Shown: positions 1 through 8,966 of the stretch, piece by piece
How the letters are laid out: each line of letters begins with the position of its first letter
How positions within the stretch are numbered: position 1 is the stretch's first letter
NCBI GenBank assembly: GCA_965199945.1
Contig: OZ241354.1
Coordinates: 3,968,001-4,032,000 of the forward strand
Direction of reading: 5' to 3'
DNA length: 64,000 nucleotides
Source: VXYL01 sp965199945
Lineage (GTDB): Bacteria > Pseudomonadota > Gammaproteobacteria > Pseudomonadales > Azotimanducaceae
Notes under the pieces: generated by a model
What the model was told of the DNA's origin: nothing
The model's input: only the letters and a program-made list of their open reading frames with translations
Database searches by the model: none
Program-made: the position numbers and the translations under genes

Positions 1-26
1 GCCAAGGCAAGCGCAGTCGCTGCCAT
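1..26 (-). other. Possible start of a third efflux-operon gene, cut by the window edge
   Basis: Reading the minus strand, an ATG at 26 opens a frame beginning MAATALAL, which looks like the start of a signal peptide. It lies 63 bp downstream of the stop of the RND permease gene, where an outer-membrane channel gene of the TolC type would be expected. Only eight codons are visible, so the identity is inferred from position alone. Confidence 0.2.
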
Positions 27-89
27 GGCGCTGCGCTTGAAGTTGGACGCGAAGTCGGGATGCGTTGTCTTGCTTGCGGCCAAACGGAA

Positions 90-3000
90 CTACGCTGCCG
101 ATGGCTGATCCGCTTGGCCCGCTCGACGCCACGTTGCCGCAACGCGCTGCGCCAACGGCGACGCCGCCGCCATCTCCGCAAGGATCAATATCGCCGGCAC
201 CAGGAACAGCACGCCGATGCTGGAGAAGACCAGGCCGGCGCCCAGGCTGATGACCAGCGGCACCATGAAGCCGGTGATTTCGCTTTTGTCGTAGAGCAGC
301 GGCAGCAGCCCCATTCCGGTGGTGGCCGTGGTGAGCAGAATGGCGCGGGCGCGATGGCGCGCCGCGGCGGCGATGGCGGCGATGTGCGGCAGGTCGGTGT
401 CGCCGGCGCGAATCCGGTTGTAGCGGTCGAGCAGAATCAGCGTGTCGTTCACGGCCACGCCGGTGGCGGCGACGATGCCGAAGAAAGAAGGATTCGTGAG
501 GTCGTAGCCGAGCACGAGGTGGCCAAGCACCGCGCCGACGGCCACCATCGGCAAAGTGGCGAAGGCGAGAAGCGGCTGCGCGAAGCTGCGCAGCTGGGAG
601 GCGAGCAGGCCGTAGACGATCAGCAGCGCCAGGGGGAAGGACCACGCCAGCGTGTTCGCCATGCCGGTCTGATCGCGGGTGGCGGCGTGTTCCTGCACCA
701 CCAGCCCAGGATGGCGCTCGAGCAATTCCGGCAGGCGTTCTTCGATCTGGCCGGCCACCGCCAGCGAGCCTGTTTCGTTCGCGTCGTACCAGCCGGCCAC
801 CGTCGCAGCGAGGCGCCGGTCGATGCGCTGCACCTTCTCGTAGTCCCGCGTCTCCTCGATGCGCGCCACGGTGGAGAGCGGCACGCGGCCGGCGGGCGTG
901 GTGATGCGTTCGTCGAGCAGATCGCGCAGGCTGCGGCGGCGTTCGCCGGGATAGCGCACCACCACCTTGATTTCGTCCTGTCCGCGTTGAATGCGCTGCG
1001 CTTCGACGCCGAAGAAGGCGTTGTGCAGCTGGCCGGCGACTTGGGCAGCCGTCAATCCGGCGGCGATGCCGGCCTCGGTGAGCTGAATGTCGTAGCGCCG
1101 TTTGCCGAGCACCATTGAATCCTGCACGTCCCACATCGCATCGACGCTGGCGTAGGCGCTTCTCAAATCCGCCGTTGCCTCGGCAAGCACGGCTTCGTCT
1201 TCGTGCAGCAACGCATGCGATACCGGGGTCGTGAACAGCGCGCCTGGGCCCCCAAGGTCGAAGGAGAGGATCCGCGCGCCATGGACGGGGCCCGTCGCAT
1301 GTCGCCAAAGGCGCTGGAAATCCGCCGCGGTGGCGGTGCGTTCGGGCGTGAGCGTCACGTCCACCGTGGCCAGGTGGTTGCCGACCTGGGGCCGCGCCGC
1401 GCCTTCGTAGGTGGTCGTCGGCTGTTGCTGCCCCACCAGCACGGCAACGGCGTCGATCACTCCGCCGGCTTGCCGGTCGGCCTCGCGGGCGGCAGCGGCA
1501 ATATGCCGCGCAGCCGCTTCCGTCACCTCGAATCGCGTGCCGATCGGCATGATGAGCGTGGCGCGCAGCCGATCGGCGCCTGGGGAAGGCGGGAACGCCG
1601 TGTAGCCGACGGCGCCGCTGGCCACAAGGCCGGCGGCCAACGCGACCAGGATCAACACGCCAACGACTGTGAGGTGCGGGAAGCGCACGGCCCAAGCGAT
1701 GGCGCGCACCAGCTTGCCCTGGACGAACTCGTCAAGCGCGGCGCGGGCTTTCGCTTGCCAATCGGCAAGGGGCGAGAGGCTCCACGGACGGACGCCTGCG
1801 AGATGCGCCGGCAGCACGCAGAAGACCTCGACGAGCGACACCGCAAGCACCAGGGCGACGACCACGGAAGACGCGGAGAACAGTTGCCCCCAAGCGTCGT
1901 CCAAGGGATAGAGGGCAAAGAAGGCGACCGCCGTGGTGAGGGCGCCGAACGTGACCGGCCCGGCCACGGCGCGCACGCCGGCGATGGCCGCGGCAAAGCC
2001 GCGCAGCCCCAGCTCGCGCTGTTTGGCGATGCTCTCGCCCACCACCACCGCATCGTCCACGACGATGCCCGCGGCGATGAAGAACGCGAACATCGTCAGC
2101 GAGTTGATGCTCATGCCGGCGATGTCGAAGAACACGATCGAACCGAGAAACGCGATGGGAATGCCCATCGCGATCCAGAACGCCAAGCGCAGGTCGAAGA
2201 GCACGAGCAGCGTGAGGAACACCAGCACCACGCCGATGGCGACGTTGCGCGTGATCGTGGAGAGGCGGTGGGAGATGACGCGGTTTTCGTCCTCCCAAAG
2301 CGCCACTTCGGTGCCGTGGGGCGGCACGTAGCTGGCCAGGAAGCGCTTGACCTCCTCGCCCACGTCTTGCGTCGACTGCCCGATGGCGGCGTCCACGCGA
2401 ACGAAGATATTGGCGCGGTCGTCGATTTCGTTGACGAGGTTTTCCTCCACGAAATCATCGCGCAATGTGGCGATTTCGCCGAGCCGCACCACCGAGCCGT
2501 CGGGCCGCGCCAGGACGACGACGTCCTCGAACTCCTCCGCCGTCGTGCCTTGGGCGAAGGTGCCGATCACCACGTCGCCGGCGTCCGTGCGCAACTGGCC
2601 GCCGGACAGGTTGAAGGAAGACTGGCGCACCACGTTCGCCACGCCGTTGATCGTCAGCGCGTGCCGCCGCAGTGCCTCTTCGCTCAACTCGATGCTGATT
2701 TCGCGCTCGCGGGCGCCTTGCAGGGAAACCACGGATACGCCCGGCAGCGCCAGAAGGGCGGAGCGCACCGCTTCGGCGTCCTGCCGCAGGCGGTCTTCGC
2801 TCAAACCCGACGCCGAGACCGACAGCGTGAGCACCGTCCTGGCGATGGCCGTGCGCACGATTGCCGGCTGCTCCGCATTCAGCGGTGGAAAGTTCTCGAT
2901 CCGGTCCACCGCGGTGCGCACGGCGTTCAGGGTGTCCACCGGGTCGGCGAACGTGTTCATCTCGACGGTGATCCTGCCGAAGCCTTCCTCCGCGACGGAG

Positions 3001-3311
3001 GTGACCCGTTCGATGCCGACAATGCCGGAGACGCTTTCCTCCACGCGGCGGTTGATGTCCTCGGCCACTTCCGCCGGCGACGCGCCTGGGTAGGGCACCG
3101 TGACGGAGATGGTGCGCGGGTCGTATTCGGGAAAGCGCTCGACGGCGATTCGACTCGCCGCGAACAAGCCGCCGCCGAGCAGCAGCAGCATCAGCACGTT
3201 GGCGGCGACGTGGTTGCGCGCGAAGTAGCCGATCAATCCGCCGCCTTCGGCGGCACTGTCCGTGCCGCTCTGCGGCGAGCCGGCGGCGGTGCTGCTCTCG
3301 ACGTCGCTCAT
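90..3311 (-). CDS. RND efflux transporter permease (AcrB/HAE1-like)
   Basis: Inner-membrane proton-driven efflux pump of about 1073 residues, close to the usual RND permease length. The N-terminus carries the first membrane helix (VAANVLMLLLLGGGLFA) followed by the FPEYDPR and PYPGASPAEVAEDI segments typical of the family. A central membrane block contains GIVVDDAVVVGE, where the two aspartates match the proton-relay helix. I place the start at 3311 because its ATGA overlaps the stop of the upstream HlyD-like gene; the open frame continues upstream to 3482 only as read-through. Operon order is adaptor, then permease, then perhaps an outer-membrane partner off the left edge. The exported substrate cannot be told. 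Confidence 0.93.
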   Translation of the reverse strand: MSDVESSTAAGSPQSGTDSAAEGGGLIGYFARNHVAANVLMLLLLGGGLFAASRIAVERFPEYDPRTISVTVPYPGASPAEVAEDINRRVEESVSGIVGIERVTSVAEEGFGRITVEMNTFADPVDTLNAVRTAVDRIENFPPLNAEQPAIVRTAIARTVLTLSVSASGLSEDRLRQDAEAVRSALLALPGVSVVSLQGAREREISIELSEEALRRHALTINGVANVVRQSSFNLSGGQLRTDAGDVVIGTFAQGTTAEEFEDVVVLARPDGSVVRLGEIATLRDDFVEENLVNEIDDRANIFVRVDAAIGQSTQDVGEEVKRFLASYVPPHGTEVALWEDENRVISHRLSTITRNVAIGVVLVFLTLLVLFDLRLAFWIAMGIPIAFLGSIVFFDIAGMSINSLTMFAFFIAAGIVVDDAVVVGESIAKQRELGLRGFAAAIAGVRAVAGPVTFGALTTAVAFFALYPLDDAWGQLFSASSVVVALVLAVSLVEVFCVLPAHLAGVRPWSLSPLADWQAKARAALDEFVQGKLVRAIAWAVRFPHLTVVGVLILVALAAGLVASGAVGYTAFPPSPGADRLRATLIMPIGTRFEVTEAAARHIAAAAREADRQAGGVIDAVAVLVGQQQPTTTYEGAARPQVGNHLATVDVTLTPERTATAADFQRLWRHATGPVHGARILSFDLGGPGALFTTPVSHALLHEDEAVLAEATADLRSAYASVDAMWDVQDSMVLGKRRYDIQLTEAGIAAGLTAAQVAGQLHNAFFGVEAQRIQRGQDEIKVVVRYPGERRRSLRDLLDERITTPAGRVPLSTVARIEETRDYEKVQRIDRRLAATVAGWYDANETGSLAVAGQIEERLPELLERHPGLVVQEHAATRDQTGMANTLAWSFPLALLIVYGLLASQLRSFAQPLLAFATLPMVAVGAVLGHLVLGYDLTNPSFFGIVAATGVAVNDTLILLDRYNRIRAGDTDLPHIAAIAAAARHRARAILLTTATTGMGLLPLLYDKSEITGFMVPLVISLGAGLVFSSIGVLFLVPAILILAEMAAASPLAQRVAATWRRAGQADQPSAA

Positions 3312-4468
3312 CGCCGGGCACCCGCGGCATTGACATCCACCGGCAGTCCGGCCCGCGCCTGGGCGACACGTCCGACGACCACGCCCTCGCGCGGGTCGAA
3401 CGCCTCGACCAGCCAGCCGGCGCCCGTTCGCCCGAGGGAACGCGGCGTCAGCGGGGCCAGTGCGCCGCCGTCCACAACCCAAACGCTGCCGTTGGACTGC
3501 TCGGCGGCCTCCGGGAGCACCATCACGCCGTCCATTGGCCGGCCTTCCAGAACGACATTCACGAACGTGCCCGGCCGCGGCCGTTCATCGACGTTCTCCG
3601 CAAAGGCGAAGTAGAGCGTGGTTTGGCGGCTCCGCCGATCCACCACCGCGGAGACGCGCTCGACGACGACGTCGAACGCTTTGCCGCCTTGCGCCAGGAC
3701 AAGCGCGGGATGGCCGATCACAGGTTCCAGATCTTCTTGATCCTCGTGGGAAATCTGCGCCTCCACGCGCATCGCGTCTTTGGCGAACACCTGCCCCAGA
3801 GGGCGCACTTGCGACGCGACCTGGCCAACGTGGATGCCGCTGTTGCGCACCCAGCCGTCGAACGGCAGCGAGATGGCGGTGCGCGCCAGATCGAGTTCCG
3901 CTCGTTTGAGGAGCGCCGCGGCGCGGTCGGCCCTCGCCTGCGCCTTGGCGATCTGCGGAATGCGGTCGATCAGCGCCGGCACGTCGGCGCCCGGATTCTC
4001 GCGCAAGAACTGCGCCCGCTTCGCCTGCCCCTTCAAGCGCTGCTTCTCCACCCGCGCCTGCATTTCGCGCAGCCGCGCCTGGGCGGCTTCAAGGCGGATC
4101 TCGAAATCCCGGGGGTCGATCCGCAGCAGCGTTTGGCCGGCGCTGAAGGAGCCGCCGTTGCGCAGCGCCGGCGAAACGTAGACGACCTCGCCAGCCACTT
4201 GCGTGCTCAGGGCAACGCCCCCTACCACCGCCACGACGCCCGTCGTTCTCACCTCCCGCGCCGCCGTGGTGGCCATCGGGCGGATGACGTTGACCGTGGG
4301 CTTCTCCGACGTCACCGCCCGGCCGCTGTCCTCAACCGAGACGACGCTTGGCGCGCGGGCGAAATAGATGGCGACCAGCACGACGACGGCAATGACGACG
4401 AGCTGGCCGATCCCCCAAGCCGAGCGGCGGCTCTCCGACTGCGCCCCGGTTGCGCTCTCGTCTGCCAT
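3308..4468 (-). CDS. RND efflux periplasmic adaptor (HlyD/MFP family)
   Basis: Membrane-fusion protein of about 386 residues that links the RND permease to the outer membrane. One N-terminal membrane segment (QLVVIAVVVLVAIYF) is followed by a split lipoyl/barrel-sandwich region (TQVAGEVVYVSPALRNG) and an alanine/arginine/lysine-rich helical hairpin near residues 115-200. A beta-barrel region near 230-330 has the PGTFVNVVLEGR element common in the family. An upstream ATG at 4492 exists, but the start at 4468 (MADES) has a clear GGGGGAG Shine-Dalgarno five bases before it, so I prefer it. Its stop overlaps the permease start by ATGA, indicating translational coupling. Confidence 0.92.
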   Translation of the reverse strand: MADESATGAQSESRRSAWGIGQLVVIAVVVLVAIYFARAPSVVSVEDSGRAVTSEKPTVNVIRPMATTAAREVRTTGVVAVVGGVALSTQVAGEVVYVSPALRNGGSFSAGQTLLRIDPRDFEIRLEAAQARLREMQARVEKQRLKGQAKRAQFLRENPGADVPALIDRIPQIAKAQARADRAAALLKRAELDLARTAISLPFDGWVRNSGIHVGQVASQVRPLGQVFAKDAMRVEAQISHEDQEDLEPVIGHPALVLAQGGKAFDVVVERVSAVVDRRSRQTTLYFAFAENVDERPRPGTFVNVVLEGRPMDGVMVLPEAAEQSNGSVWVVDGGALAPLTPRSLGRTGAGWLVEAFDPREGVVVGRVAQARAGLPVDVNAAGARR

Positions 4469-4575
4469 GGACTCCCCCGCAAAGTGTCCCAAGCTCGCCG
4501 TTCAATCATTCCCGGTTTGGGCAACCCTTTCAACAGGCTGCAACGGGCTGCATGGGTGGGAGCGGACGCCGGCCG

Positions 4576-5193
4576 TCAGGCTGGTGAATCGCGCCCTCGG
4601 ATTCGCGCCAGCCAGGCCGCCAGGAAGTGGTCCACGCTGGTGAAGCGCCCGCCGCCGGTGAACAACAGCGACAGCAGCATGGCGAAATAGATGGCCGAGA
4701 ACTCGATGCCGTTGTTCAGAATGGTGATGCTGCCGCGCCCGGTGAGCCAGCGGTAGTCGCCGTGTTCGCGCAGGATGGCGATGGCCTGGGCCTTGCGCGG
4801 CGCGGCTTCCATGATGCGTTCGTTGGCGAACCAGCTGTTGGCGTCCGAGAGCGCCAGCCAGCCGTTCTGCCAATGCACCGTCGTCGCGGCGACGATCATG
4901 GTGACCAGCAGCGGAATCGCCACGAAGCGCGTGCCGAGGCCAATCAGCAGCAACGCCCCGCCGAACAGTTCCGCGCCAGTGGCCAGCGCGGCCATGAGTT
5001 CGGGAAACGGCATGCCGAGGCTGCCCCCGAACCACCGCACGGTGCTCTCGAACGCCATCAGCTTGTTCCACCCCGCCTCCATCATCACCGGCGCCACGAT
5101 CAGCCGCAGCAAGAGCGGCGGAACGCCGTCGATGGGGCGCACGATTCCGAGAGCGCGCTGGTAGTGCGTGTTGGCGGTATCGAGCAGTTTCAT
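4576..5193 (-). CDS. DoxX family membrane protein
   Basis: Small integral membrane protein of 205 residues. The features are LLLRLIVAPVMMEAGWNKL near the N-terminus, then ALATGAELFGGALLLIGLG and a third and fourth hydrophobic segment, in the order usual for DoxX/DoxD-like proteins. Family members are linked to redox or thiol stress, but nothing here fixes a role. The start at 5193 has a GGAGAGGG site just upstream; the longer open frame to 5307 runs into the neighbouring gene. A 37-bp copy of the region around this start codon (5170-5206) lies at 9488-9524 as a gene fragment. The gene follows the KGGVGR ATPase gene after 31 bp on the same strand. Confidence 0.8.
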   Translation of the reverse strand: MKLLDTANTHYQRALGIVRPIDGVPPLLLRLIVAPVMMEAGWNKLMAFESTVRWFGGSLGMPFPELMAALATGAELFGGALLLIGLGTRFVAIPLLVTMIVAATTVHWQNGWLALSDANSWFANERIMEAAPRKAQAIAILREHGDYRWLTGRGSITILNNGIEFSAIYFAMLLSLLFTGGGRFTSVDHFLAAWLARIRGRDSPA

Positions 5194-5224
5194 GGCCCTC
5201 TCCGTGCGGTTCGAGAGCGCGAGC

Positions 5225-7045
5225 TTAGCAGGGAGCTTGCGCTGGCTTCGTCGCTTCAGCGTCAGCTGCCGAAGCGATGACCTGGGGAAGCGCTCTCTTG
5301 TCGCCACGAATGAGAGCGATGATGCCGTCTGTGTCCTCGAGGAACTGTTGCGTTGTCACGGTCCGATAGCGCCAACAGCTGAAGGTTGGTCGCAGCGAAC
5401 GATTGACCTCCTCCTTTGCCTGGCCGGCGAACTCGATGGCGGTGTCCAACCTGCCGACTGCCCAGTAGGCCAACGCCATGCACTGCAGATAGTTGGCGCC
5501 TCTTCCGTCTTCGCTATCCGTTTCGTTGCATTCGACAGCCCTCCCGAAGACCTCATGCGACACTCTTCCAGTGAGCCCCCAGAGCGCCATGCCATAGTTG
5601 AACGCCCGTTGCACATCCGTCGTTTCGGAAATCGCGCCGCCTGAACCGAGCAAATCACATGCTTCCTGCCACTCACCTATGGCAATGAGCGCGAGTGACA
5701 ACTGCGCCACGACCCACCTGTCCGTCGGAGGATTCGGATTGGAGCCGAGAACCTGGCGCAGAACCGCAACGCTGGCATGTACTTCGCCACGCCGTTCCAT
5801 TTCCGAGGCGAGCAACAGCTGCACTTCGTGACCCAGCCAAGTGACGGCCGGCAGCTTGGCCACATCCGGGGAATCAAGCCTCAGAAAACGGATGGCTTCT
5901 CGAACAAGACGAAGCGGGAGTTTCCGTGCCAACAGCACGCGTTCGGCATCGCGGCTGGCGGCGACATCCTCGCCCATGCGAGCCAGCGCGCGCGCCCGGG
6001 CCAGAAACACGCTCGGCTCGTCGTGGCCCAAGTCAACCGCCCGATTGAGCAGCGACTTCGCCCGCTCCCAATTGTCCTCGTCGCCGGCCAAGACGCCGAG
6101 ACGAGAAAGGACCTCTGCGTTCTGGCTGTGGTGTCGCTCGATCTTCGAGAGTTTCCTTTCCATGTCTTGGGGGGCGTCGAGACTGTGCTCTACTTGGTCG
6201 ATGTAATGCAGTGCGCCGTCCTTGTCCTCCAAGTTCCCCTTGACGACTTGATCCACGACGCCACGGTACTCCCTGGCGAGGCGGCTCTTCGGACGTTCCC
6301 GTGTGAAGACGACCTGGTTCAACAGCGAGAGGCTGTCGTAGCGGTGGACGACCTGTGGTTCGGGATCGATGCCGAGGTCCGCCTTGAACCGCGCCATCAT
6401 GCCGCGCAGGATGTCGTCCTCGTCATCCAGATCGGGCACGTTCGACATCACGAAGTGCGTCTCAATGGAGCGTTCGGGCGTGCTCTCGGACTCGACTCGG
6501 ATGTCTCGGACGACCTCCGCAAGGCCGCGCAGATTCTGCTCGTTGGGGAAAAACAGAAAAGTCACTGCGTCCGGGAGTTGGCGAGTGCAGATGCCGCAGG
6601 TGTCGGTGTGCCCTGTGCGCGAGTCGATCAGCACATAGTCCGGCTGCAGGGAGTGCCGCCATTGCTCTTTCAAATCCTCGAAGAGCAAGTAGCCGTCGCG
6701 GTGTTCGTACAGATCTTGCCAGTCGATGCCGCCCAGACTGGCAGCGTACTGCTGTTGCCTGCCGGAGGGCATGATCCACAGATTCTCCAAAGCCGTTGTT
6801 CGGCTCACAAAGCGTTCGACTTCCGGTGCCTGGCTGGTGTTGACGTACTCGCCTACGAAATCGACGATGCCGGGCCGGTCTGGCGCGGTGCGGAGAATGT
6901 CGAACGTGTCCAGCCCCGGTGCCTCCAAGTCGAAATCCACGGCGAGCACTCTGCGCCCCCTCTGCGCGAGTTCTACCGCGGCATTCACGAGGGCCATCGT
7001 GCGACCCACGCCGCCCTTGAAGGAATAGAAGGTGGAGATGTACAC
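5225..7045 (-). CDS. KGGVGR-motif ParA/MinD-like ATPase with C-terminal TPR-like region
   Basis: A 606-residue protein starting at a GTG. The first 16 residues contain a deviant Walker A of the ParA/MinD (SIMIBI) class, FKGGVGRT, with an arginine where most relatives have lysine. VDFDLEAPG follows near residue 40 and DYVLIDSRTGHTDT near 145, the expected switch and Walker B-like segments. From about residue 300 the chain is alpha-helical and repeat-like (ERAKSLLNRAVDLGHDEPSVFLARARALARMG; broken here only for listing), consistent with TPRs. The N-terminal family is known to me as the KGGVGR-variant ATPases, often found beside conflict or defence genes; the function is unproven. Before an IS insertion the gene lay two bases downstream of the YgiT/MqsA-type gene, so the two were one operon. 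Confidence 0.75.
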   Translation of the reverse strand: MYISTFYSFKGGVGRTMALVNAAVELAQRGRRVLAVDFDLEAPGLDTFDILRTAPDRPGIVDFVGEYVNTSQAPEVERFVSRTTALENLWIMPSGRQQQYAASLGGIDWQDLYEHRDGYLLFEDLKEQWRHSLQPDYVLIDSRTGHTDTCGICTRQLPDAVTFLFFPNEQNLRGLAEVVRDIRVESESTPERSIETHFVMSNVPDLDDEDDILRGMMARFKADLGIDPEPQVVHRYDSLSLLNQVVFTRERPKSRLAREYRGVVDQVVKGNLEDKDGALHYIDQVEHSLDAPQDMERKLSKIERHHSQNAEVLSRLGVLAGDEDNWERAKSLLNRAVDLGHDEPSVFLARARALARMGEDVAASRDAERVLLARKLPLRLVREAIRFLRLDSPDVAKLPAVTWLGHEVQLLLASEMERRGEVHASVAVLRQVLGSNPNPPTDRWVVAQLSLALIAIGEWQEACDLLGSGGAISETTDVQRAFNYGMALWGLTGRVSHEVFGRAVECNETDSEDGRGANYLQCMALAYWAVGRLDTAIEFAGQAKEEVNRSLRPTFSCWRYRTVTTQQFLEDTDGIIALIRGDKRALPQVIASAADAEATKPAQAPC

Positions 7046-7061
7046 GGCTAGGCTGCCAGCG

Positions 7062-7074
7062 GGGGCGGTGTCCC
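7062..7074. repeat. Left target-site duplication of the IS4-family element
   Basis: The 13-bp GGGGCGGTGTCCC occurs directly outside both ends of the element (here and at 8430-8442). Perfect identity suggests a fairly recent insertion, and the length fits IS4-family target duplications. Confidence 0.85.
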
Positions 7075-7093
7075 ATGTGCGCTAACTTGTTTT
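7075..7093 (+). repeat. Left terminal inverted repeat of the IS4-family element
   Basis: Pairs with 8411-8429; the shared core is GCGCTAACTT followed by a T-rich stretch, with three mismatches over 19 positions. Confidence 0.85.
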
Positions 7094-7144
7094 CGCCGAT
7101 AGCGTCGGATAGGGTATGGGCCGTCGCGACAAGGAGGTCCGGCG

Positions 7145-8257
7145 ATGGAGCTGGCGGATCAAGACTGGGAACTGCTGTCGTCGCTGCTGCCGGGGAACTG
7201 GCGGGAGCTGGCGGCGGAGACGGGGGCGCTGAAAGGGCTGCGCAAGAACAAGTCGGCGGACGGTCTGCTGCGGACGCTGCTGATGCATCTGGGCTGCGGG
7301 CACTCGCTGCGGGAGACGGTGGCGCGAGCGCGGGCGGCGGGTCTGGCGGACCTGTCGGACGTGGCGCTGCTGAAGCGGCTGCGGAAGTCGGAGGAATGGC
7401 TGCGTCGGCTGTGCGTGGAGCTGTTCCGGGAGAACGGCGCGACGGCGGAGGACGCGGAGCTGCCGTTGCGGGCGTTCGACGGGACGACGGTGAAGGAGCC
7501 GGGCCGGGGGTCGCTGTGGCGGCTGCACTACGGGGTGCGGCTGCCGTCGCTGGAGTGCGACTTCTTCGAGCTGACGTCGGCGAAGGGGGCGGGCACGGGC
7601 GAGTCGCTGTCGCGCTTTCCGGTGCAGGCGGGCGATCTGGTGCTGGCGGACCGGGGCTACTCGACGGGGCCGGGGCTGCGCCACGTGGCGGACTGCGGCG
7701 GCCACGCGGCGGTGCGCGTCAACACCTCGTCGCTGCGGCTGCGCAGTGCGGACGGGCAGCCGTTCGACCTGCTCGGCGCGGTGTCGTCGCTGAAGCGGGC
7801 CGGGGCCGTGGGCAGCTGGGCGGCGACGGTGGAGGTCGAGGGCGGCGAGCCGGTGGCGGGCCGGCTGTGCGCGATCCGCAAGACCCGCGAGGCGGCGCGG
7901 CTGGCGATGGCGAAGCTGCGCCGCGCGGCGGTGCGCAAGCAGCGGCGGCTGCGCCCCGAGACGCTGGAGTACGCCAAGTACGTGATCGTGTTCACGACCT
8001 TCCCGGAGGCCGACTTCGACGCCGCGGCGGTGCTGCGCTGGTACCGGCTGCGCTGGCAGGTGGAGCTGGTGTTCAAGCGCTTCAAGTCGCTCGCCGGCCT
8101 CGGCCACCTGCCCAAGCACGATCCGACCAGCGCCCGGGCGTGGCTCTACGGCAAGCTGCTGGTCGCCCTGCTCACCGAAAAGACGCTGCGCCACGCCAGC
8201 GCCGTTTCCCCCTGGGGCTTCGACTGGCGGACCATGCTGCCGCAGTCGATGGCGTGA
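7145..8257 (+). CDS. IS4-family DDE transposase, C-terminus frameshifted
   Basis: A 370-residue transposase with an RNase H-like DDE core. The first aspartate is in AFDGTTV, the second in LADRGYS, and the glutamate in the signature RWQVELVFKRFKSL. The start has GGAGG spaced upstream. The frame ends at a TGA (8255-8257), but the neighbouring +1 frame continues without a break from 8256 to a TAA at 8415-8417, encoding FQFALHQVQRAIEP, the C-terminal tail expected of this family. One extra T around 8255 would explain this. No slippery heptamer is visible, so I read it as an inactivating frameshift rather than programmed frameshifting. The catalytic residues are upstream of the break. Confidence 0.88.
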   Translation: MELADQDWELLSSLLPGNWRELAAETGALKGLRKNKSADGLLRTLLMHLGCGHSLRETVARARAAGLADLSDVALLKRLRKSEEWLRRLCVELFRENGATAEDAELPLRAFDGTTVKEPGRGSLWRLHYGVRLPSLECDFFELTSAKGAGTGESLSRFPVQAGDLVLADRGYSTGPGLRHVADCGGHAAVRVNTSSLRLRSADGQPFDLLGAVSSLKRAGAVGSWAATVEVEGGEPVAGRLCAIRKTREAARLAMAKLRRAAVRKQRRLRPETLEYAKYVIVFTTFPEADFDAAAVLRWYRLRWQVELVFKRFKSLAGLGHLPKHDPTSARAWLYGKLLVALLTEKTLRHASAVSPWGFDWRTMLPQSMA

Positions 8258-8410
8258 TTTCCAGTTCGCCCTCCACCAAGTCCAGCGCGCCATCGAACCA
8301 GCGTTTTCGCTGGCGGACATGTTCTGCCGCTGGCATGAGATTTCCCGTTCGCTTGCCGACCCGCCACGCAAACGCACTGCCCAAATCGAGATTATTTTCC
8401 AAACTTGCGA

Positions 8411-8429
8411 AAAATAAGTTAGCGCCTAT
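8411..8429 (-). repeat. Right terminal inverted repeat of the IS4-family element
   Basis: Inverted partner of 7075-7093. It also contains the TAA that now ends the regulator gene on the minus strand (8419-8421). Confidence 0.85.
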
Positions 8430-8964
8430 GGGGCGGTGTCCCTCGCAGGCTGAACGACTGCTTGCGCTGCAGAGTCGCCGCGGTAATCTTGATCCGTCTG
8501 AATGTCGACCGGCTCGCCTCCTGGGGCGGTTGACCGATCATTCCTTGAAGCTGCGTCAGGATGCCCGGGCGGGCCAGCAGGCGCAGATAGCGATCGTTCG
8601 CAGGTGCCTGCACATTGATGCCGTTCTCCCAGCGACTCAACGAGGCTTCGCCAATGCCGGTGATCTTTGCGAAAGCCGCACGCGACATGCCGTGGTGCTC
8701 GCGGATGCCGCGAACCTCGGCCGGCGTCAGCACACCGAGGTGGCGGCAGACCGCTTCGTGTTTGATGCGTTCGCCCTCGTCGTCCAAGTAGTCGAAGTCG
8801 CAGTGATCGCACCGGCGTACCGGCAGGCGAACAGTGAGGTCGGCGGCGGAGGTGCCCGATCCGTACTGGAAGGTATGCGAGTGCCACGACGTCGCGACAG
8901 AGTTGCCGCAATCGGCACACAGGGAGTGGGTTGTCGGCATGGCGTTTTCGTGTCCCGATTCCAT
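8419..8964 (-). CDS. YgiT/MqsA-type zinc-finger and HTH regulator (antitoxin-like)
   Basis: A 181-residue protein with two CxxC pairs (CADC near residue 16, CDHC near 52) forming a YgiT-type zinc finger, followed by an Xre-type helix-turn-helix (LTPAEVRGIREHHGMSRAAFAKI, split here as two parts) ending in the conserved SLSRWENG. This architecture is that of MqsA-like antitoxins, which bind their own promoter and neutralise a toxin. GGAG precedes the ATG by eight bases, and the start is two bases after the stop of the toxin-like remnant. The last residues (HRR) come from the inserted IS; before the insertion the protein would have ended PPPLAA, two bases before the GTG of the KGGVGR ATPase gene. 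Confidence 0.8.
   Translation of the reverse strand: MESGHENAMPTTHSLCADCGNSVATSWHSHTFQYGSGTSAADLTVRLPVRRCDHCDFDYLDDEGERIKHEAVCRHLGVLTPAEVRGIREHHGMSRAAFAKITGIGEASLSRWENGINVQAPANDRYLRLLARPGILTQLQGMIGQPPQEASRSTFRRIKITAATLQRKQSFSLRGTPPHRR
8430..8442. repeat. Right target-site duplication of the IS4-family element
   Basis: Direct repeat GGGGCGGTGTCCC identical to 7062-7074. It lies inside the last codons of the zinc-finger regulator gene. Confidence 0.85.
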
Positions 8965-8966
8965 GG

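Larger units (their letters stand above)
7075..8429 (+). mobile_element. IS4-family insertion sequence, 1355 bp
   Basis: The element is bounded by imperfect terminal inverted repeats. The left end reads ATGTGCGCTAACTTGTTTT and the right end, on the other strand, reads ATAGGCGCTAACTTATTTT. Each end is flanked by a 13-bp direct repeat. It carries one transposase gene on the plus strand, which has a late frameshift. The right inverted repeat supplies the present stop codon of the zinc-finger regulator gene (8419). Removing the element and one target copy restores an uninterrupted regulator-ATPase operon. Confidence 0.9.

Noticed and set aside
60..3614. Long plus-strand open frames (60-1118 and 1203-3614) opposite the RND and HlyD genes
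   Set aside because: They are antisense shadows of GC-rich genes, with arginine/histidine/alanine-rich low-complexity translations and no domain, while the minus strand encodes clear efflux proteins.
8245..8260. Programmed frameshifting in the IS transposase
   Set aside because: No slippery heptamer, A-run or downstream stem was visible at the frame change, and the catalytic residues are all before it.
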